From Amblyomma americanum (taxonomy: Eukaryota; Arthropoda; Arachnida; Ixodida; Ixodidae): a stretch of DNA of 64,000 nt. The translations under genes were made by a program, and so were the position numbers. The stretch spans positions 162,560,124 through 162,624,123 of the forward strand of contig NC_135498.1 of assembly GCF_052857255.1 (NCBI RefSeq), given 5' to 3'. The notes beneath the pieces were generated by a model, which saw nothing but the letters and a program-made list of their open reading frames with translations, was not told where the DNA came from and made no database searches. This document shows positions 44,111 to 55,628 of the stretch, one piece after another (the stretch's first letter is position 1; every line of letters begins with the position of its first letter).

Positions 44111-44149
44111 TTTTTACGTATGGTGCCTTTTCTTTTTTCTGTATTGGCT

Positions 44150-44572
44150 TTAAGCCCGGTAAAGCATTGCTGGTCCAGGCTCCCTCTGTCTTTCATTTAT
44201 GTTTTTTTTTCTGAGAAGAAAAATAAAATGGTAAAAAGTACAGGGCACCTCGGTGCGGCCAATCGTAGCGGTGAAGGAATTTGTCAGGCTCCGCAGCTGC
44301 TGGCAGATGGCAGACACAAATTCGGGAAGTAGGGACTCAGAATCCGCCAAGGACGGTTGAGCTGTTGCCGAAGCCTCCGAAGATGTGTGTAACTGGGCCA
44401 GTTCCACCGAGGAGGAATTGACGCCGTCCGCGGAAGAAAGGGATGCGGCAGGCGCGGGGCGTGGAATTTTCCCGCCACTGCGAAGGTCGAGTTGAGGGAA
44501 AAGTGCCGTCGGGTCGGAGTCGCCGTTCGTCGACTGCGCAATTGCAAAGGACTGATGCTGAAACGTGGCCAT
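44150..44572 (-). other. Unrecognised 140-codon ORF
   Basis: An open reverse frame rich in Ser, Ala, Thr and Pro (residues 1-90), ending in a basic segment. It could be the low-complexity part of a LINE ORF1, but no zinc knuckle is present. I cannot assign it. Confidence 0.2.
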
Positions 44573-44789
44573 TCTTTGCTGCTGTTTTTGTTGCTACCTC
44601 AAAAGCGATGGCGCATACCCACTGTGGGAATTGACCAGGTTTGGTGCAGATCCAAACAGGAGAAAACTAATCCAGTTTTATCTGCAATGGTTCATAAATA
44701 TATAGAGAGGAATCTGTGTGAAAAAAACAAGAATTTTGAGAGATCTTGTGGAATTCGCAATTAAAATTGAGGAAACATAGCGGTGAGAG

Positions 44790-46850
44790 GTGCATTACTG
44801 AACTGTAAAGCAATATTCAGAAATAAAAATAATTTTGAGAGAAAAGTAAAGGCAACAAGAAGTTAACCCAAAAATCTCCTGGTTTTCATAATACACCTGT
44901 GTAGACGCAAGGATGGGCTCATGGCTCAGGTCCTGGCGTAGTTGCAAACGTTCAAAACGGTTCGTGGTCAGCAGGGTAAGGTTTGGAGTGACATGGGTGA
45001 CAGGCCCATTGATGGCTGATTTCTTAGTGAAACCAGCCATCGAATTTGAAGCGTTGAAACAGTGCCGCGGAGTGCACTTAAAATGCACTTCTTGCACATG
45101 GAGGGGCATAAAGTGCATTAGGGGTCAGTAAAAGTGACTAGTCCTCGATTTTTCTAGCGCTGACAAGACGCAGAGACAGTCCGAGAGAAAGATTACATGT
45201 GAAATATGGAGGGGAAACTTTTGAAGGGCCAAACCAATGGCGAGAAATTTAGCAGCAAAAATTGGTATATAATGAGAGACCCGGATAGAAAAACATCGAT
45301 CAAGTGCATGGAAATAAACACCTACAGCTGTGTTTGGCCATTTTGAGATCCATCTGTGAAAAAAGCAACATGGCTCGGATACTGGAACAGATATTCTTCC
45401 AGGAGTCCCTTCAGCACATTTGCAGACAAGTGTTTTTGCATATAGCGGCAGCGTAGGCCGAAGCAAACAGCTGGTGCAACCTGCACATCGCTAACGCATT
45501 GCTCGGACCTAAGCGAGCCTGCAATTCTAGATAACAGGTACCCTGTAAAAACAAACTGGGGCAGTTTGCAGAGCGGCCAATGTTTATCTAGAAACAAAGC
45601 TGAGTTTGTCAAAAAAAATTAAACGAGCCACTCCAGGCAAAGGCTCAAGTCCCCGTAAGAAGGTGCGCACTGTGAGGAGCTGGAGGCGAAAGCTCAAGTC
45701 CGCGGAAGTTATTGTCCCGTACGCGGGCTTCCAGAAAGAGGACACAATTTGCCAATGATTTTGGCAAACATAGGGAAAACCGTACAGCGCCCCTGTCCAA
45801 AAAACTCCAGGGGTTGATTTTTGTATCTAGGACAACCGGAGAAAAGAACACAACCGAACTCCAAAATTGGTCTAACTTAAATCTTATAAAGAAATAAGAG
45901 AGTGTCTCTGCGCACATCGAATTTCTTATTGCTGATTCGCGTCGGGTGACCGACAGCGCGCACCCTTTTTTTATAACAGATAGAATATTTAGTTCATATA
46001 AAGTGCCAAAAAAAATAGAACTACCCATAGAGGATGTGCACTGCATAGAGGACTACACATTTGATATGAGGTCGCCAGTATAGATGAAGGTCGTATATTA
46101 CACCTAGGTATTTTGTGGTCTCAAAGTACGAATTTTGGGCGCCACGATACAGTAGACAGATATGAAGCGGGCACGCTGGAGGAAAAACGAGAATGGAAGA
46201 TTTGTTCTCGATGACACTTGAATTTAACATACACCGCCAATCTTCCAGGGCATTGAGGTATGCTTGCAATAGCTGGTATAGTGAATGAATGTCTAGAAGA
46301 AGCGATAAAGGCTATGTCATCCGCATATACATACACGTTGATGTCACCCTGAATACGAATGTCCAGCATAAGTATGTTGAAAAGTAAAGGTACGGGACTG
46401 ATCCCTGAGGCACACCCCAAGTCTGAGATAAGGTTTCAGAACAAAAGGAACCATTAGAAAAGAAGAAACGTCTCTCTTTTAGGAATTCCTGTACCCTTGC
46501 AAGAATGTAAAAAGGCGGCCGAGTTTCGTGAAGCTTGATCAATAATATTGGATGCTCTGCGCTGTCATATGCTTTAGCGATATCAAAAGTTACTAAAGCC
46601 GTGACCTGTTTCTCCTCTATTGCAATCCTGATGAGCAGTACAGATCGAGCACCCACGACGAAACCATATCTGAGAAGCGCTGAAGACTTCTAATACAATA
46701 ACGTTATATGTAAGACAGCTGCGAACAATGCGTTCGATAAGTTTTACTAAATTTGCCAAGAGGGAAATCGGCCGAATATTATCGCTTACAAAACCCAGCT
46801 TAGGCGTTCATTCGCTTTACAATATAAATGGTGAGCAGGCTGCCACAAAA
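44790..46850 (-). mobile_element. Decayed LINE (RT + RNase H), reverse, LINE 1 family
   Basis: Reverse-strand order. RT pieces at 46850-46312: NIRPISLLANLVKLIER, SICTAHQD and the Asp motif TFDIAKAYDSAE. The middle piece at 46420-46121 has the catalytic YADDIAF intact. RNase H at 45612-45125 includes FFTDGSQNGQ, PIFAAKFLAI and FLSDCLCVLSAL. A C-terminal piece at 45118-44795 has GFTKKSAINGP and LSHEPILA. Frames shift at least four times, and the endonuclease half is missing. It is the best-preserved RT of this family in the window but cannot be translated continuously. Confidence 0.82.
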
Positions 46851-46889
46851 GCGGCTGCAGACAAACGTATAGAAAACGGCTAAATGTGG

Positions 46890-49017
46890 GGAATGTCCAC
46901 TATAAGAGGTAGCGCCCTAAAACTGGCCTGGACCCCTCCACGATCAGACCGAGGCACTTTAGTCATGGCAATCTTTTGGTCACAATGCTCATGCGTCATT
47001 GATATTAAATGCGTTGATGGCTTTTCCCGTGCTGGAGCCGAAACGCCTATTTTTTGTTTTAGTTACCGACCTTGAGATCACTTCATAATCTAAAGAGAAC
47101 ATAAATGTGAAGTGTAACTTCGTTAGAAATGCAGTTAGAGACTACTTTGGGATGTTTTGTTTACATATTAGAAATATAGCTCAATCTTGTGAAATTTTAA
47201 ATAGCGACGTGGTGCGCAATAGTGCCAGAAAATTATAGAAGCTTAATTGCTGTCCTCATATGAAGCTTGCCGATGTTCTTGTAGTTTCATTCGTTGGCAC
47301 CTACGAAAGAGTAGATCTGCGATCTTGGTAGTGACTGCCTCTCGCAATGTAATTCGACATTTTCAGCCCTCATTTATCAATGACTTTAGTAGAAAATGCG
47401 TTGCGTCTGCGGAGTTCATGCACACTAAAAGCTATCGCCGTAGTGTGCCTACCTGTATATGTGCTCAAAGTGCTCTGATCATCCTCTCTTGTGTTCTGTT
47501 TTACTCCGGCTGTGTTGAATGTACAAAGCTCTTTTATTACTTCCCACTTCAGACTGAGGACAATGATTTTCCTTGAAGTAAACGAGAATTCGTCAAATTA
47601 GGCCCAAACTCTCTCTCTCAGACAGTTTTTTAACAGGTTGAAAACTTCATAAATTTTGAGAGAGTGAAACAATTTTGATTCCTAAAGTTTTATATAACTT
47701 GCAAAATTTTGTTCGGCAAGTTTTACTCTCCAGATTTCTTAATTTTTCTCAACCGAACATCAGTTCCCGACAACTCAACTCAAGCTTCAGTGCCTCTGCA
47801 GAACAGTTTGCATAAAAAAAGATGTACGAATCAAACGGACAATGTTTCATTCAAGGTTTACACCGGGACTGTGCCGTGAGCCAGAGGGGAAAAATTATGG
47901 GCGCACTTGGCCAGTCTGAAGTAGGGCAAGGCGAAAGCCTTTGACCTTGTCGACTGCGATTCTAGCTTCGCAGGTTCCCATATCAGTGGCACTCCCAAAG
48001 TCTTCTACCTTGCCACACTTTCGATCTATACAACGTGTGGGCACTTGCGGTCTGCTTCTCTGGCCCTCTCTTCTTATCCTCTTCTCTGCATTCTGGCTTC
48101 TCTGGTGTTGGCCTGCAGGTTGCGCTACCAGCGCGATGTCGTTACCATGACGACCTCGGGTGCCACGTCATCCTCACCCGTCGCTATATCGGTGTCCGCA
48201 CTACATCGATGCATTTAGTTGTTTTCTTTGTTTTTATCGCTATAATTAGCTATAATTAACTAATCAATCTATAGGCAATAAACGTGGCTTGGGGGTTAAA
48301 TTTTGCCCCCTCTCTCTATTGCTGCCATTCGTTTTCTGCTATCTTGATTAGTTGCCGCGTTATTCGTGGAAAACAGCGTTACACCGGACGTGCGAGTATG
48401 AGCGATTAAAGGCTTTATTTATTTATTTATTTATTTATACTGCGGAGTCGCTTGACTCCAAGCAGGGGTGAACAAAGGTACAAGTAAAAAATAAACACGG
48501 GTGGAAATACGGGTGGAAAGGAATAGCGAGGCACTTCAGTAGAGCGCGCTTGGCTATTTAATCCTGCTTAACATGCCCTGACATCGCACAACGCAGGTGC
48601 ATTTTTGCATTTCGCCTTTATCGAAAGCTGGCTGCCACGGCCCCTGAACGATGAAAGAACGGAGCGTTAGAGCTGCGTTGGAGCCGACTCCAGAATGTGC
48701 GCACGCCTCGGCGCGCAGTGAAGGGATCCATGGAGTGGGGTCTTGCGGCACACTTCTGTTATTTGTTTAGTGCGCTCAGCACGCGTGAGCAGTGGTTCTG
48801 GGCTCGTGAACGGGAATGAGAATGCTTAAAACGTGTCAAATAGCAGTGTGCTATTCCGGGTATTGAGACAGATCTGAGGGTTCCAGTGCTTAAACTTTTT
48901 GCCGGTTTGTTGATTTGGGCGCACCATAGAACTGCCAGCGAGAATCGAGACACAAAGGAGAAAAAAGAAGACGCGAAAAAACACAGCGCTTACTAACAAC
49001 AGAAAATTTAGGGGACT
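46890..49017. other. No gene recognised; (TTTA)n microsatellite
   Basis: No domain in any frame. A (TTTA)n tract occupies about 48413-48438. AT-rich sequence with short GAGAGA-type palindromic pieces is at 47600-47670. Confidence 0.4.
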
Positions 49018-49307
49018 TGTAATAAGAACACAGCACACTACTAATACAGCACACACAGCACACCTCAGCACAGCACAGTAATAAGAGCACAGCACAGTAA
49101 TAAGCACAGCGTCACGAACAACCAGCGGAACCATCCAGGCACAGATCAGAGACCGCGTTCAGTCCAGAGCACGCACGAGCGACCGAGCGTTCGGCGCTCG
49201 AGCTTTGGAGTGTTCGGTGCTCGACCTTCGCAGTGTTCGGCGCTTCTCGTCATCTTCTTTGTTGACCGCCAGTCTCTGAAGATTCAAAGCCCGTGTCCAG
49301 TCTTACA
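49018..49307 (-). repeat. Gypsy 3' LTR (left in window), 290 bp
   Basis: Bounded by TGTAA/TTACA. It matches the outer parts of the right LTR (shared 49018-49122 and 49261-49307). The middle holds a threefold motif GTTCGGCGCTCGA / GTTCGGTGCTCGA / GTTCGGCGCTTCT (49190-49247), possibly regulatory repeats. CA-rich GCACAGCACA runs lie at the outer side. Confidence 0.88.
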
Positions 49308-49318
49308 ATTCCCCCCAG
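49308..49318 (-). other. Polypurine tract
   Basis: On the reverse strand TGGGGGGAAT directly precedes the 3' LTR. This is the expected position and composition of the plus-strand primer. Confidence 0.8.
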
Positions 49319-49329
49319 GCAAAAGGGCG

Positions 49330-50390
49330 CCATCCTGGCAGCCTAGGGCGATGTGACGACGGCGGGGTCGTAGTAAAGTTTGAGGCGGGTCGTGTGGACA
49401 ATTTCGCGGCAGCGGCGGTGATGATCAGGGGATGGCGTAAGGGGTTCGATGAGGTAATTGACGGCGATGTCTGCTGAAGAATACGGTAGGGACCGTGGTA
49501 CTTGCTAACAAGTTTGGAGGAAAGGCCGGGACCTGAGGAGGGTACCCAGAGCCAGACCAAAGAGTCAGGAAGGTAAGCGGGAGGAAGTGCAGGGGGATCA
49601 CGGGTGCTTTTCTACTGCTGCTGAGCGTGAGAAGTGAAGGACCGGGCAAGCTCTCTGCATTCTTCGGCATAAGTTGCGGCTTGAGAAAGAGTTGTAAATT
49701 CGGAAGCATCAGGGCGGTAAGGTAGAATGGTGTCCATTGTGCAAGAAGGCTCACGGCCGTACAGTAGAAAGTATGGAGAGAATCCGGTGGAGGCTTGAGC
49801 AGCGGAGTTATAAGCCTATGTGACAAAAGGGAGAACGCGGTCCCAGTTACAATGGTCGGAAGCAACATACATGGCCAGCATGTCGTCGAGGGTGCGAATA
49901 AAACGCTCATCCATGCCATTTGTCTGGGAATGGTAGGCGGAGCTGGCGCGGTGAACAACGTTGCATTCTTGAAGGAGAGCTTCTACAACTTCTGAGAGGA
50001 AGGCCGGACCTCTATCACTGAGCAGCTCTTTGGGCGCACCATTTCGAAGAATGATGCGATGGAGAATGAAGGATGCAATGTCATGGGCTGTAGCGGATGG
50101 TAAAGGCGATGTTTCAGCGTAACATGTAAGGTGGTTGATGGCAACGATGATTCAGCGGTTCCCGGTTGATATGCTGGGAAGAGGGCCGTAGAGGTCGATG
50201 CCAACACGCTCGAAGGGCTGTACTGGGCAAGGCAGCGGCTGCATAGGAGCGGCGGGTCGGCGAGGTGGATGTTTTCGTCGCTGGCATGCGGTGCAGGACT
50301 GAACGAACTGGCGGACGTAACGGGCCATCCCACGCCAGTAGTACCGCTGTAGTAGACGGGTGAAACTCTTCAAGCATCCGGCATGGGCAC
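49330..50390 (-). pseudogene. Gypsy integrase region, decayed
   Basis: The reverse strand has a zinc-binding region ([17 protein letters not shown] ... SCTACQRRK), then the core with the first Asp in [10 protein letters not shown], the second in LLSDRGPAFLS, and YHSQTNGMDERFIRTL containing the catalytic Glu. A terminal domain follows near 49560-49330. At least two in-frame stops are visible, one after [11 protein letters not shown] (about 50158) and one in the PFVT-stop-AYN segment (about 49817). The integrase inserts element DNA into the genome; this copy is inactive. Confidence 0.85.
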
Positions 50391-50550
50391 ACTGGAGATC
50401 ATAGTGGTAGCAAAAGCAAATGAAGGAGCGCAGATGTGTCGGAACGACGAGAAGCCACTTGCGACCATCCGGGAGATAGTTGCGGAGGTAAAGGAGCTCG
50501 TCTCGGATGGCGAAATGGTAGGACTGACGACGGAGAGCAAGGGAAGGAGG

Positions 50551-51822
50551 TCAAGACGATTGGCCAGATAGGAGATCAAAAAGGCAAGTGATCGACGGGT
50601 CTTTTCGTTGCTCGGAAGCCATATCAGCGAACTCAAACTTCAAAGAAGGCAGGGCGGATATACAAGGCGCTGCCTCAGATGGTGCAGGAGAAGGTGAGAT
50701 GGCATCAGCATCGACATGTTTGTGGCCGGAACGATAGATAACGCCCATGTCGTACTCTTGGAGTCGCAGAGTCCATCGCGCCAGTCGACCAGAGGGATCT
50801 TTCAAAGAGGACAGCCAGCAGAATGCGTGGTGATCGGGGACAACGTCAAAAGGGCGCCCGTACAGGTAGGGGCGAAATTTCACGATCGCCCAAAGGATGG
50901 CTAAACACTCCTTCTCGGTGGCTTCAGCTTTTGTGAGGGTCCGGCTAGCGTAAGCGACAACGTATTCGTCAAAGCCTTGCTTGCGTTGAGTGAGTACTGC
51001 ACCGAGGCCGACGCCGCTGGCATCGGTGTGGAGTTTTGTCGGAGAACGAGGGTCGAAGTGACGCAGAATTGGTGGAGTGGTGAGGAGGCGACGGAGTGTC
51101 GTAAACGCTTCATCACAGGCTGGCGACCAGGCCGAATGGTCGTGGGTGGAAAGGAGCTTATTCAGGGGGTCGACGATAGTGGCAAAATTGCGGACAAAGC
51201 GGCGGAAGTAGGAGCAGAGGCCGACGCAGCTGCGGAGGTCTTTCACAGAAGTGGGCTTTGGAAATTCGGCCACAGCTCGCAACTTGGCCGGTTCCAGGAG
51301 AACGCCATCCGGTGAGCTCGGCAGCTCATCGAGAATGGTGAGCTGCCGAGCTCCGAAGCGGAACTTTTTCAAATTAAGTTGGAGGCCAGCGTCGGCCAGG
51401 CAGCGAAGAACAGTCTCGAGGCGCTGGAGGTGAGACGGAAAGTCCGGGGAAAAGATTACAACGTCGTCTAGATAACAAAGGCATGTGCGCCATTTGAGCC
51501 CTCGGAGTATGTTGTCCATCATGCGCTCGAATGTGGCGGATGCATTGCAGAGGCCGAAGGGCATGATATTAAATTCATAGAGCCCGTCGGATGTGAAGAA
51601 TGCAGTTTTTGGGCGATCGGCCTCCGCCATCGGCACCTGCCAGTAACCGGAGCGCAAGTCCAACGAAGAAAAGAACTCAGAGCCCTGCAGGCAGTCAAGG
51701 GCATCGTCGATACGTCGGATAGGGTAAACGTCCTTGCGCGTACTCTTATTCAGACGACGGTAGTCCACGCAGAAACGGATGGAACCGTTTTTTTCTTGAC
51801 CAGAACCGCTGGCGATGCGCAC
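50551..51822 (-). pseudogene. Gypsy reverse transcriptase-RNase H, long open piece
   Basis: A 423-codon open piece. RT motifs in order: [33 protein letters not shown] (first catalytic Asp), MPFGLCNA, and YLDDVVIF with the catalytic Asp pair. RNase H begins at [14 protein letters not shown] with the matching [12 protein letters not shown]lu. The frame opens in-frame only after a shift near 51780, in a run of seven As on the reverse strand. The upstream frame (51750-52286) holds the protease-RT linker and the first RT segment (TVTHCIDTGTHAP, RPYRVS). This is the best-preserved Gypsy part. Confidence 0.88.
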
Positions 51823-52286
51823 GAACTGTGCGACGGTTGTATCATGTGACGCTGGAGCATGTCGGTCTCCTGGGCGTCAATGATGCTGCGCTCAGCGGCT
51901 GACACGCGGTACGGACGTTGGCGCAAAGGGGCATGGGTTCCAGTGTCAATACAGTGGGTTACGGTGGTGGTGCGGCCCAAAGAAGGTTGCTGGTAGTCAA
52001 ACGAAGCTTGAAAACGCTGCAGTACGGCTACAAGCTGGTCTCGTTGGGTAGACGTCAGGGTGGCGTCGACGGAACGGTGAAAAATATCTACAGACGACTG
52101 ATTCGTGATGGGAAGAGGCGTAATGGCGCTGACGTGAAGGCCGGCCGCTCTATCGACGAGGGGGTATGCGGAGGCGGGATCGAGAACGACAACGCTACCA
52201 AGCGATTGGCCGCAGAGTAAAGTGGTAGGGCAGGAGAACGGGTTGGCCACATAAAGAGGGCTGGAGCCACGAACAATTGTCAGCAT
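51750..52286 (-). pseudogene. Gypsy protease-RT linker and RT N-terminus
   Basis: A 178-codon open frame. The central THCIDTGTHAPLRQRPYRVS is the conserved block that precedes the RT palm in Gypsy elements, and it ends ASPAVLVKK just before the frame shift into the RT piece. The N-terminal part is the less conserved spacer after the protease. Confidence 0.75.
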
Positions 52287-52449
52287 GCATGAGGCAGCAA
52301 AACAAACTTCTGGTCAGCGCATCGTAAGAAGGGGGTATAGAGCGCAGCACAAGAGGCATCAGCACTGAAGAGAAAGGTGGAACGTCTGTGTCCTCTTAGA
52401 CGACCACAGTAGCGGCAGCAGCACTGGTTACGTCCAAGAGGGCGTCACT

Positions 52450-52780
52450 TTATGGCGACAAGTCAAGCTGAGCACGGGCGCAGTCAATAACGGTGTGATG
52501 TGAGGACAGGAAGTCCCAGCCAAGGATAACGTCGTGAGAGGAGCGGGCGAGGACGATGAACTCGATCGTGTAGGGAACGGTCCCGTTGAGCGGGCGGGCG
52601 GTGCAGGCGGCTAACGGTCGAATGTCCAGAGCGCTGGCCGTCAGGAGAGAAACGGGAGGAAGGGGCGTCGTCACTATTTTGAGTCTGCGACAGAGGGGAT
52701 GTCTGAGAACTGAAACGGCTGCGCCAGAGTCAACAAGTGCTTCGACGGTGACTCCTTCAACGAAAACGGTAATAATATTG
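52450..52780 (-). pseudogene. Gypsy aspartic protease region
   Basis: The reverse strand reads VEALVDSGAAVSVL at about 52756-52715, the aspartic protease active site (DSG). The frame continues at 52674-52450, with HDVILGWDFLSSH as the second conserved block. It would cleave the gag-pol polyprotein. Confidence 0.8.
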
Positions 52781-52847
52781 ACAGGCGCAGAAACAGGTCT
52801 CGTGTGAGTCGCTGGTGACGTAGTTCTTGCCTCTGGAACTGCGGTGG

Positions 52848-53160
52848 TTAGTTTTCCGCGTGGACGGCGGGTTGGCGACAGAGCATTAGAGAACAGGAAC
52901 GACGGCCAGGAGACGGCGAGCGTTGGGAGCGGGGATGGTAACTAGGAGAAGAAGAATCCGGAGGCGGCAAGTGTGACGCACGCGAGGACGACGGTGGAAG
53001 GTCGTACGTCGGCTCACGCCTATAATCGTAGGGACGGTGGTCACGACTGCGACACAAACGAGCCACGTGACCAGCGACGCCACAGGCGTAGCAAATAGGG
53101 CGGATGTCCTGTGTGCGCCAGGGGTTGAGTGGCTGCGGCTGTGATCGGGGGAGGGCAACC
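52848..53160 (-). pseudogene. Gypsy gag C-terminus with zinc knuckle
   Basis: The reverse strand contains ICYACGVAGHVARLC, a C-x2-C-x4-H-x4-C nucleocapsid knuckle near 53095-53055, followed by a Ser/Pro/Arg-rich segment. It binds element RNA. Frames shift relative to the upstream gag piece. Confidence 0.78.
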
Positions 53161-53194
53161 GGACGGGAAGGTGGGGTTGCAGGTCGCTGGGGTT

Positions 53195-53863
53195 CTAACT
53201 GCCGGGTAGGTGGCCTGTAGACAGGGCAGCAGGTGAGGGCCGCGACCGCACCACGGCATCGGCGTACGTCAAAGGAGCCGTGATCAGGGCTGGCTGAGAA
53301 GGAGGTGGCAGGACTTCAGCGACCGGCTCCTCGATAACACGCTGTAGGTTGGGAGTGAGCGACGGCGCAGGCATAGGTGGGCAGGTAGACAAAGATAGCT
53401 GGCATGCGACTTCCTCACGTACAAACTGCTGGATGCTCTGGAAGAGCGACTGTTGGTACAGAGTACCGTCCCCTGGGAGAGCCAAGCTGCAAAGTGCGGC
53501 CTCCTGAAAGCCTGCACGCCGGGTAGAGAGGCGCTGTTTGCGCAGCTCATCGAAGCTTTGGCAGTAGCCGATGACACCGGAGACAGTCTGGGGATCTTTG
53601 GCGACGAGCATCTGGAAGACATCATCCTCAATGCCTTTCATAATGTGTCTGATCTTGTCGGCCTCGCTTATAGAAGGGTTTACACGCTTGCAGAGGTCGA
53701 CGACATCTTCTCTATAACTGGTGAAGTTTTCACCGGTTTGCTGGGCCCGACATCGCAAGCGTTGCTCGGCGCGAAGCTTTCGCACAGCGGGACGGCGAAA
53801 GACTTCTGTCAGACTGGTTTTTAGAGATGCCCAGCTTGAGATGTCAGCCTCGTGGTTTCGCAA
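53195..53863 (-). pseudogene. Gypsy gag (capsid) region
   Basis: A 222-codon open piece with the retrotransposon gag core: SSWASLKTSLTEVFRRP, LRCRAQQTGENFTSYREDV, and KIRHIMKGIEDDVF...LVAKDPQTV. The C-terminal half is Pro/Ser-rich. The start is internal; upstream gag sequence to about 54130 is interrupted by a stop (near 53880-53900). Confidence 0.82.
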
Positions 53864-54135
53864 CCAGAGGTTGGCTACGTCGCTCAGATAAAAGATAACG
53901 TGGTGAGCTTGACACTATCGTCCCACTTGTTGTAGGCGCTTACGCGTTCATAGGAGGCCAACCAATCCTCCATATCCATGTCATCTGTGCCGCTGAAGAT
54001 GGTCGGGTCACGCTGCCGCGCGGCGCCGGAACAGAAGACAGCCGACGGAAGCGGTGAATCAATTTGGGTGACGGTCTGACATTGCAGTGGTGCCAGTCAA
54101 TGCGCGGGTGCGAAGCTCCAGGGCGAGGGATCGTT

Positions 54136-54148
54136 GGCACCTCCACCA
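54136..54148 (-). other. Primer-binding site
   Basis: On the reverse strand, two bases after the 5' LTR, TGGTGGAGGTGCC reads as the complement of a tRNA 3' end ending in CCA. The tRNA species is not identified. Confidence 0.65.
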
Positions 54149-54150
54149 CT

Positions 54151-54878
54151 TGTAATAAGAACACAGCACACTACTAATACAGCACACACAGCACACCACA
54201 GCACACCACAGTAATAAGAGCACAGCACCGTAATAAGCAAAGTGTCACGAACAACTACCGAACAACTTCATTGTGTGCCGGCTCACTCTGGGAACCCTGG
54301 AAACGAGGCTGCCGATAAATTGACCGGAGGTCTGATTGACCCGAGGACAGTCTCGATCCAGGATTCTCGAGGTAGCGGGCGCACACCTTTGCGGAGCTCA
54401 CGCAAATACCCCGTTTGGACCGTCGGACTTACCCTCCTCCCCAACCCTCTCTTACGCACTCCCAACAGATCCTCTTCAGACGCCTCCAGACCCGCTCTCT
54501 GTCATCCCTCAGCTTTTATCCCACTATTGCGGCACATCCCCTGCATGCTCCCTATGTGGTGACCCCCACGCCACACTCTCCCATATCCTTTTTGGCTGCC
54601 CTGCTGACCCTCCCCCGCGGGGACAGCACGTCATCTCGAGCTGGGAGGTCTGGGAGGTCCTGCTTATGTCTGCAGACCCGACATCGCAGCTTGCTGCGGT
54701 GACTCGGGCTGCCGACGTCATGTCCCGGCATGACCTACTTGATGCAGTGCGGGACCGCGCAGTGGCCCAGGGACACAGCTGGGTCTAAAACTCACTTGCT
54801 GAATAACGTTTTTCTGTCTGTCTGTCTGTCGTTGAGCGCCAGTCTCTGAAGATTCTAAAGCCCGTGTCCAATATTACA
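54151..54878 (-). repeat. Gypsy 5' LTR (right in window), disrupted by LINE sequence
   Basis: LTR sequence at 54151-54255 and 54831-54878 matches the left LTR. Between them is a 575-base LINE fragment, and 138 bases of the left LTR (49123-49260) have no counterpart here. Confidence 0.85.
54256..54830 (+). mobile_element. LINE 3'-terminal fragment inside the LTR, (CTGT)n tail
   Basis: The forward strand encodes the end of an RNase H domain (VPAHSGNPGNEAADKL near 54270-54315), then a C-terminal region in another frame with CSLCGDPHATLSHILFGCP, a zinc-type motif, and a final WEVWEVLL segment ending at a TAA (about 54786). A TCTG repeat closes it at 54812-54830. The fragment is 5'-truncated. No target duplication is obvious. 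Confidence 0.8.
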
Positions 54879-54879
54879 G

Positions 54880-55340
54880 AATTGAGAGTTCCGCCTTAAG
54901 GGTATGACGCGATAGATTTAATGGGCGAATACCCATGTATGCACAATTGGTCCTTCTCTGCTTATTATTCATTGATTCCTGGGAGTCCTCATAATACTAC
55001 TCGCGCATTTGCACTGTGATTAAGCAAGGCGCCACTGCTCTGTGATGGCAGTTGCTCTTCCCGCGCAACCTTCCTGGACGAGTCAATAATTTAACTGCAA
55101 CCTGCCATAGTGGCCAGTTTGCTCACAGTCCGGTGGGCAGGTAGTGATGACGCCACAAGCAGACGTGACCTGTGTGGCCTACCTAGGTTTCTTGTCCGGT
55201 GGCTTCTCTGGAGAAGAAAAATGTTACTTTACTGACGCCACGTGTAAACACATAGGCGGTGCCAAACATGACTGAAGAGCAGCCGAAAGTGAGGTAGCGG
55301 GTACGTAGCTTGGTTTCTGAGCCCAATTTTGCAGAATCAA
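54880..55340. other. Upstream flank of the TIL gene, no exon recognised
   Basis: A diverged copy of the short hairpin repeat (about 55090-55155; see 29.9 kb) lies here. I did not find a convincing core promoter. Confidence 0.35.
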
Positions 55341-55354
55341 ATGCCTGCCAAGGC

Positions 55355-55500
55355 AGGGACATTTCAGTGGAGGTGCATTGCAAACACATCAGTATGCTCG
55401 CCAATGTCTGAGCACGTTAAGTGTCCCAGGTGGGCGAAATTGATACGGCGTGTTCCACAGCCTTTGTTTACCATTGTGACGTTAAACCCCGCACTCAATA
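55355..55500 (+). repeat. tRNA-SINE type 2, diverged headless fragment
   Basis: Body and tail match the 61.04 kb copy loosely: GAGCACGTTAAG, TCCCAGGTGGGCGAAATT and GACGTTAAACCCC. It ends about 65 bases before the TIL gene's start codon, so it may contribute to that gene's 5' region. Confidence 0.55.
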
Positions 55501-55564
55501 CCTCCTGTGTTGATTTCTTAATTGTTTCACGCCTTCAACCAGGTTGCCCCCACTGAATAGGATT

Positions 55565-55628
55565 ATGCGGCTTCCAATCTGCGCAGCCCTACTCCTTGCT
55601 GCCAGCTCGCTGTGGTGCCGTGTCGAAG
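55565..55628 (+). CDS. Secreted TIL-domain protein, exon 1 (signal peptide)
   Basis: The ATG at 55565 opens a 21-codon signal peptide with a positively charged start (MRLP) and a hydrophobic core (ICAALLLAASSL), ending WCRVE. A consensus donor, G-GTAAGCC, follows at 55628/55629 and leaves one base of a codon (phase 1). That base joins CA at the start of the downstream exon to make GCA (Ala), the expected small residue near a signal-cleavage site. The start has no competing upstream in-frame ATG nearby. Together with 58727-58941 it makes a 92-residue secreted protein. Confidence 0.72.

Larger units (their letters stand above)
49018..54878 (-). mobile_element. Gypsy-type LTR retrotransposon, decayed, reverse
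   Basis: A complete but degenerate Ty3/Gypsy element. Both ends are LTRs with TG...CA termini (TGTAA...TTACA). On the reverse strand the order is 5' LTR (54878-54151), primer-binding site, gag, zinc knuckle, protease, RT-RNase H, integrase, polypurine tract and 3' LTR (49307-49018). Stops or frameshifts occur in gag, before the RT and in the integrase. The order protease-RT-RNase H-integrase fits Gypsy and not Copia. The five flanking bases differ (GGACT left, GAATT right), so I see no target duplication. The 5' LTR carries a LINE piece (54256-54830) in place of 138 LTR bases. Confidence 0.92.

Noticed and set aside
49425..49958. 177-codon reverse frame in the Gypsy element
   Set aside because: The integrase motif (YHSQTNGMDERF) is in another frame; this one is a proline- and leucine-rich shadow.
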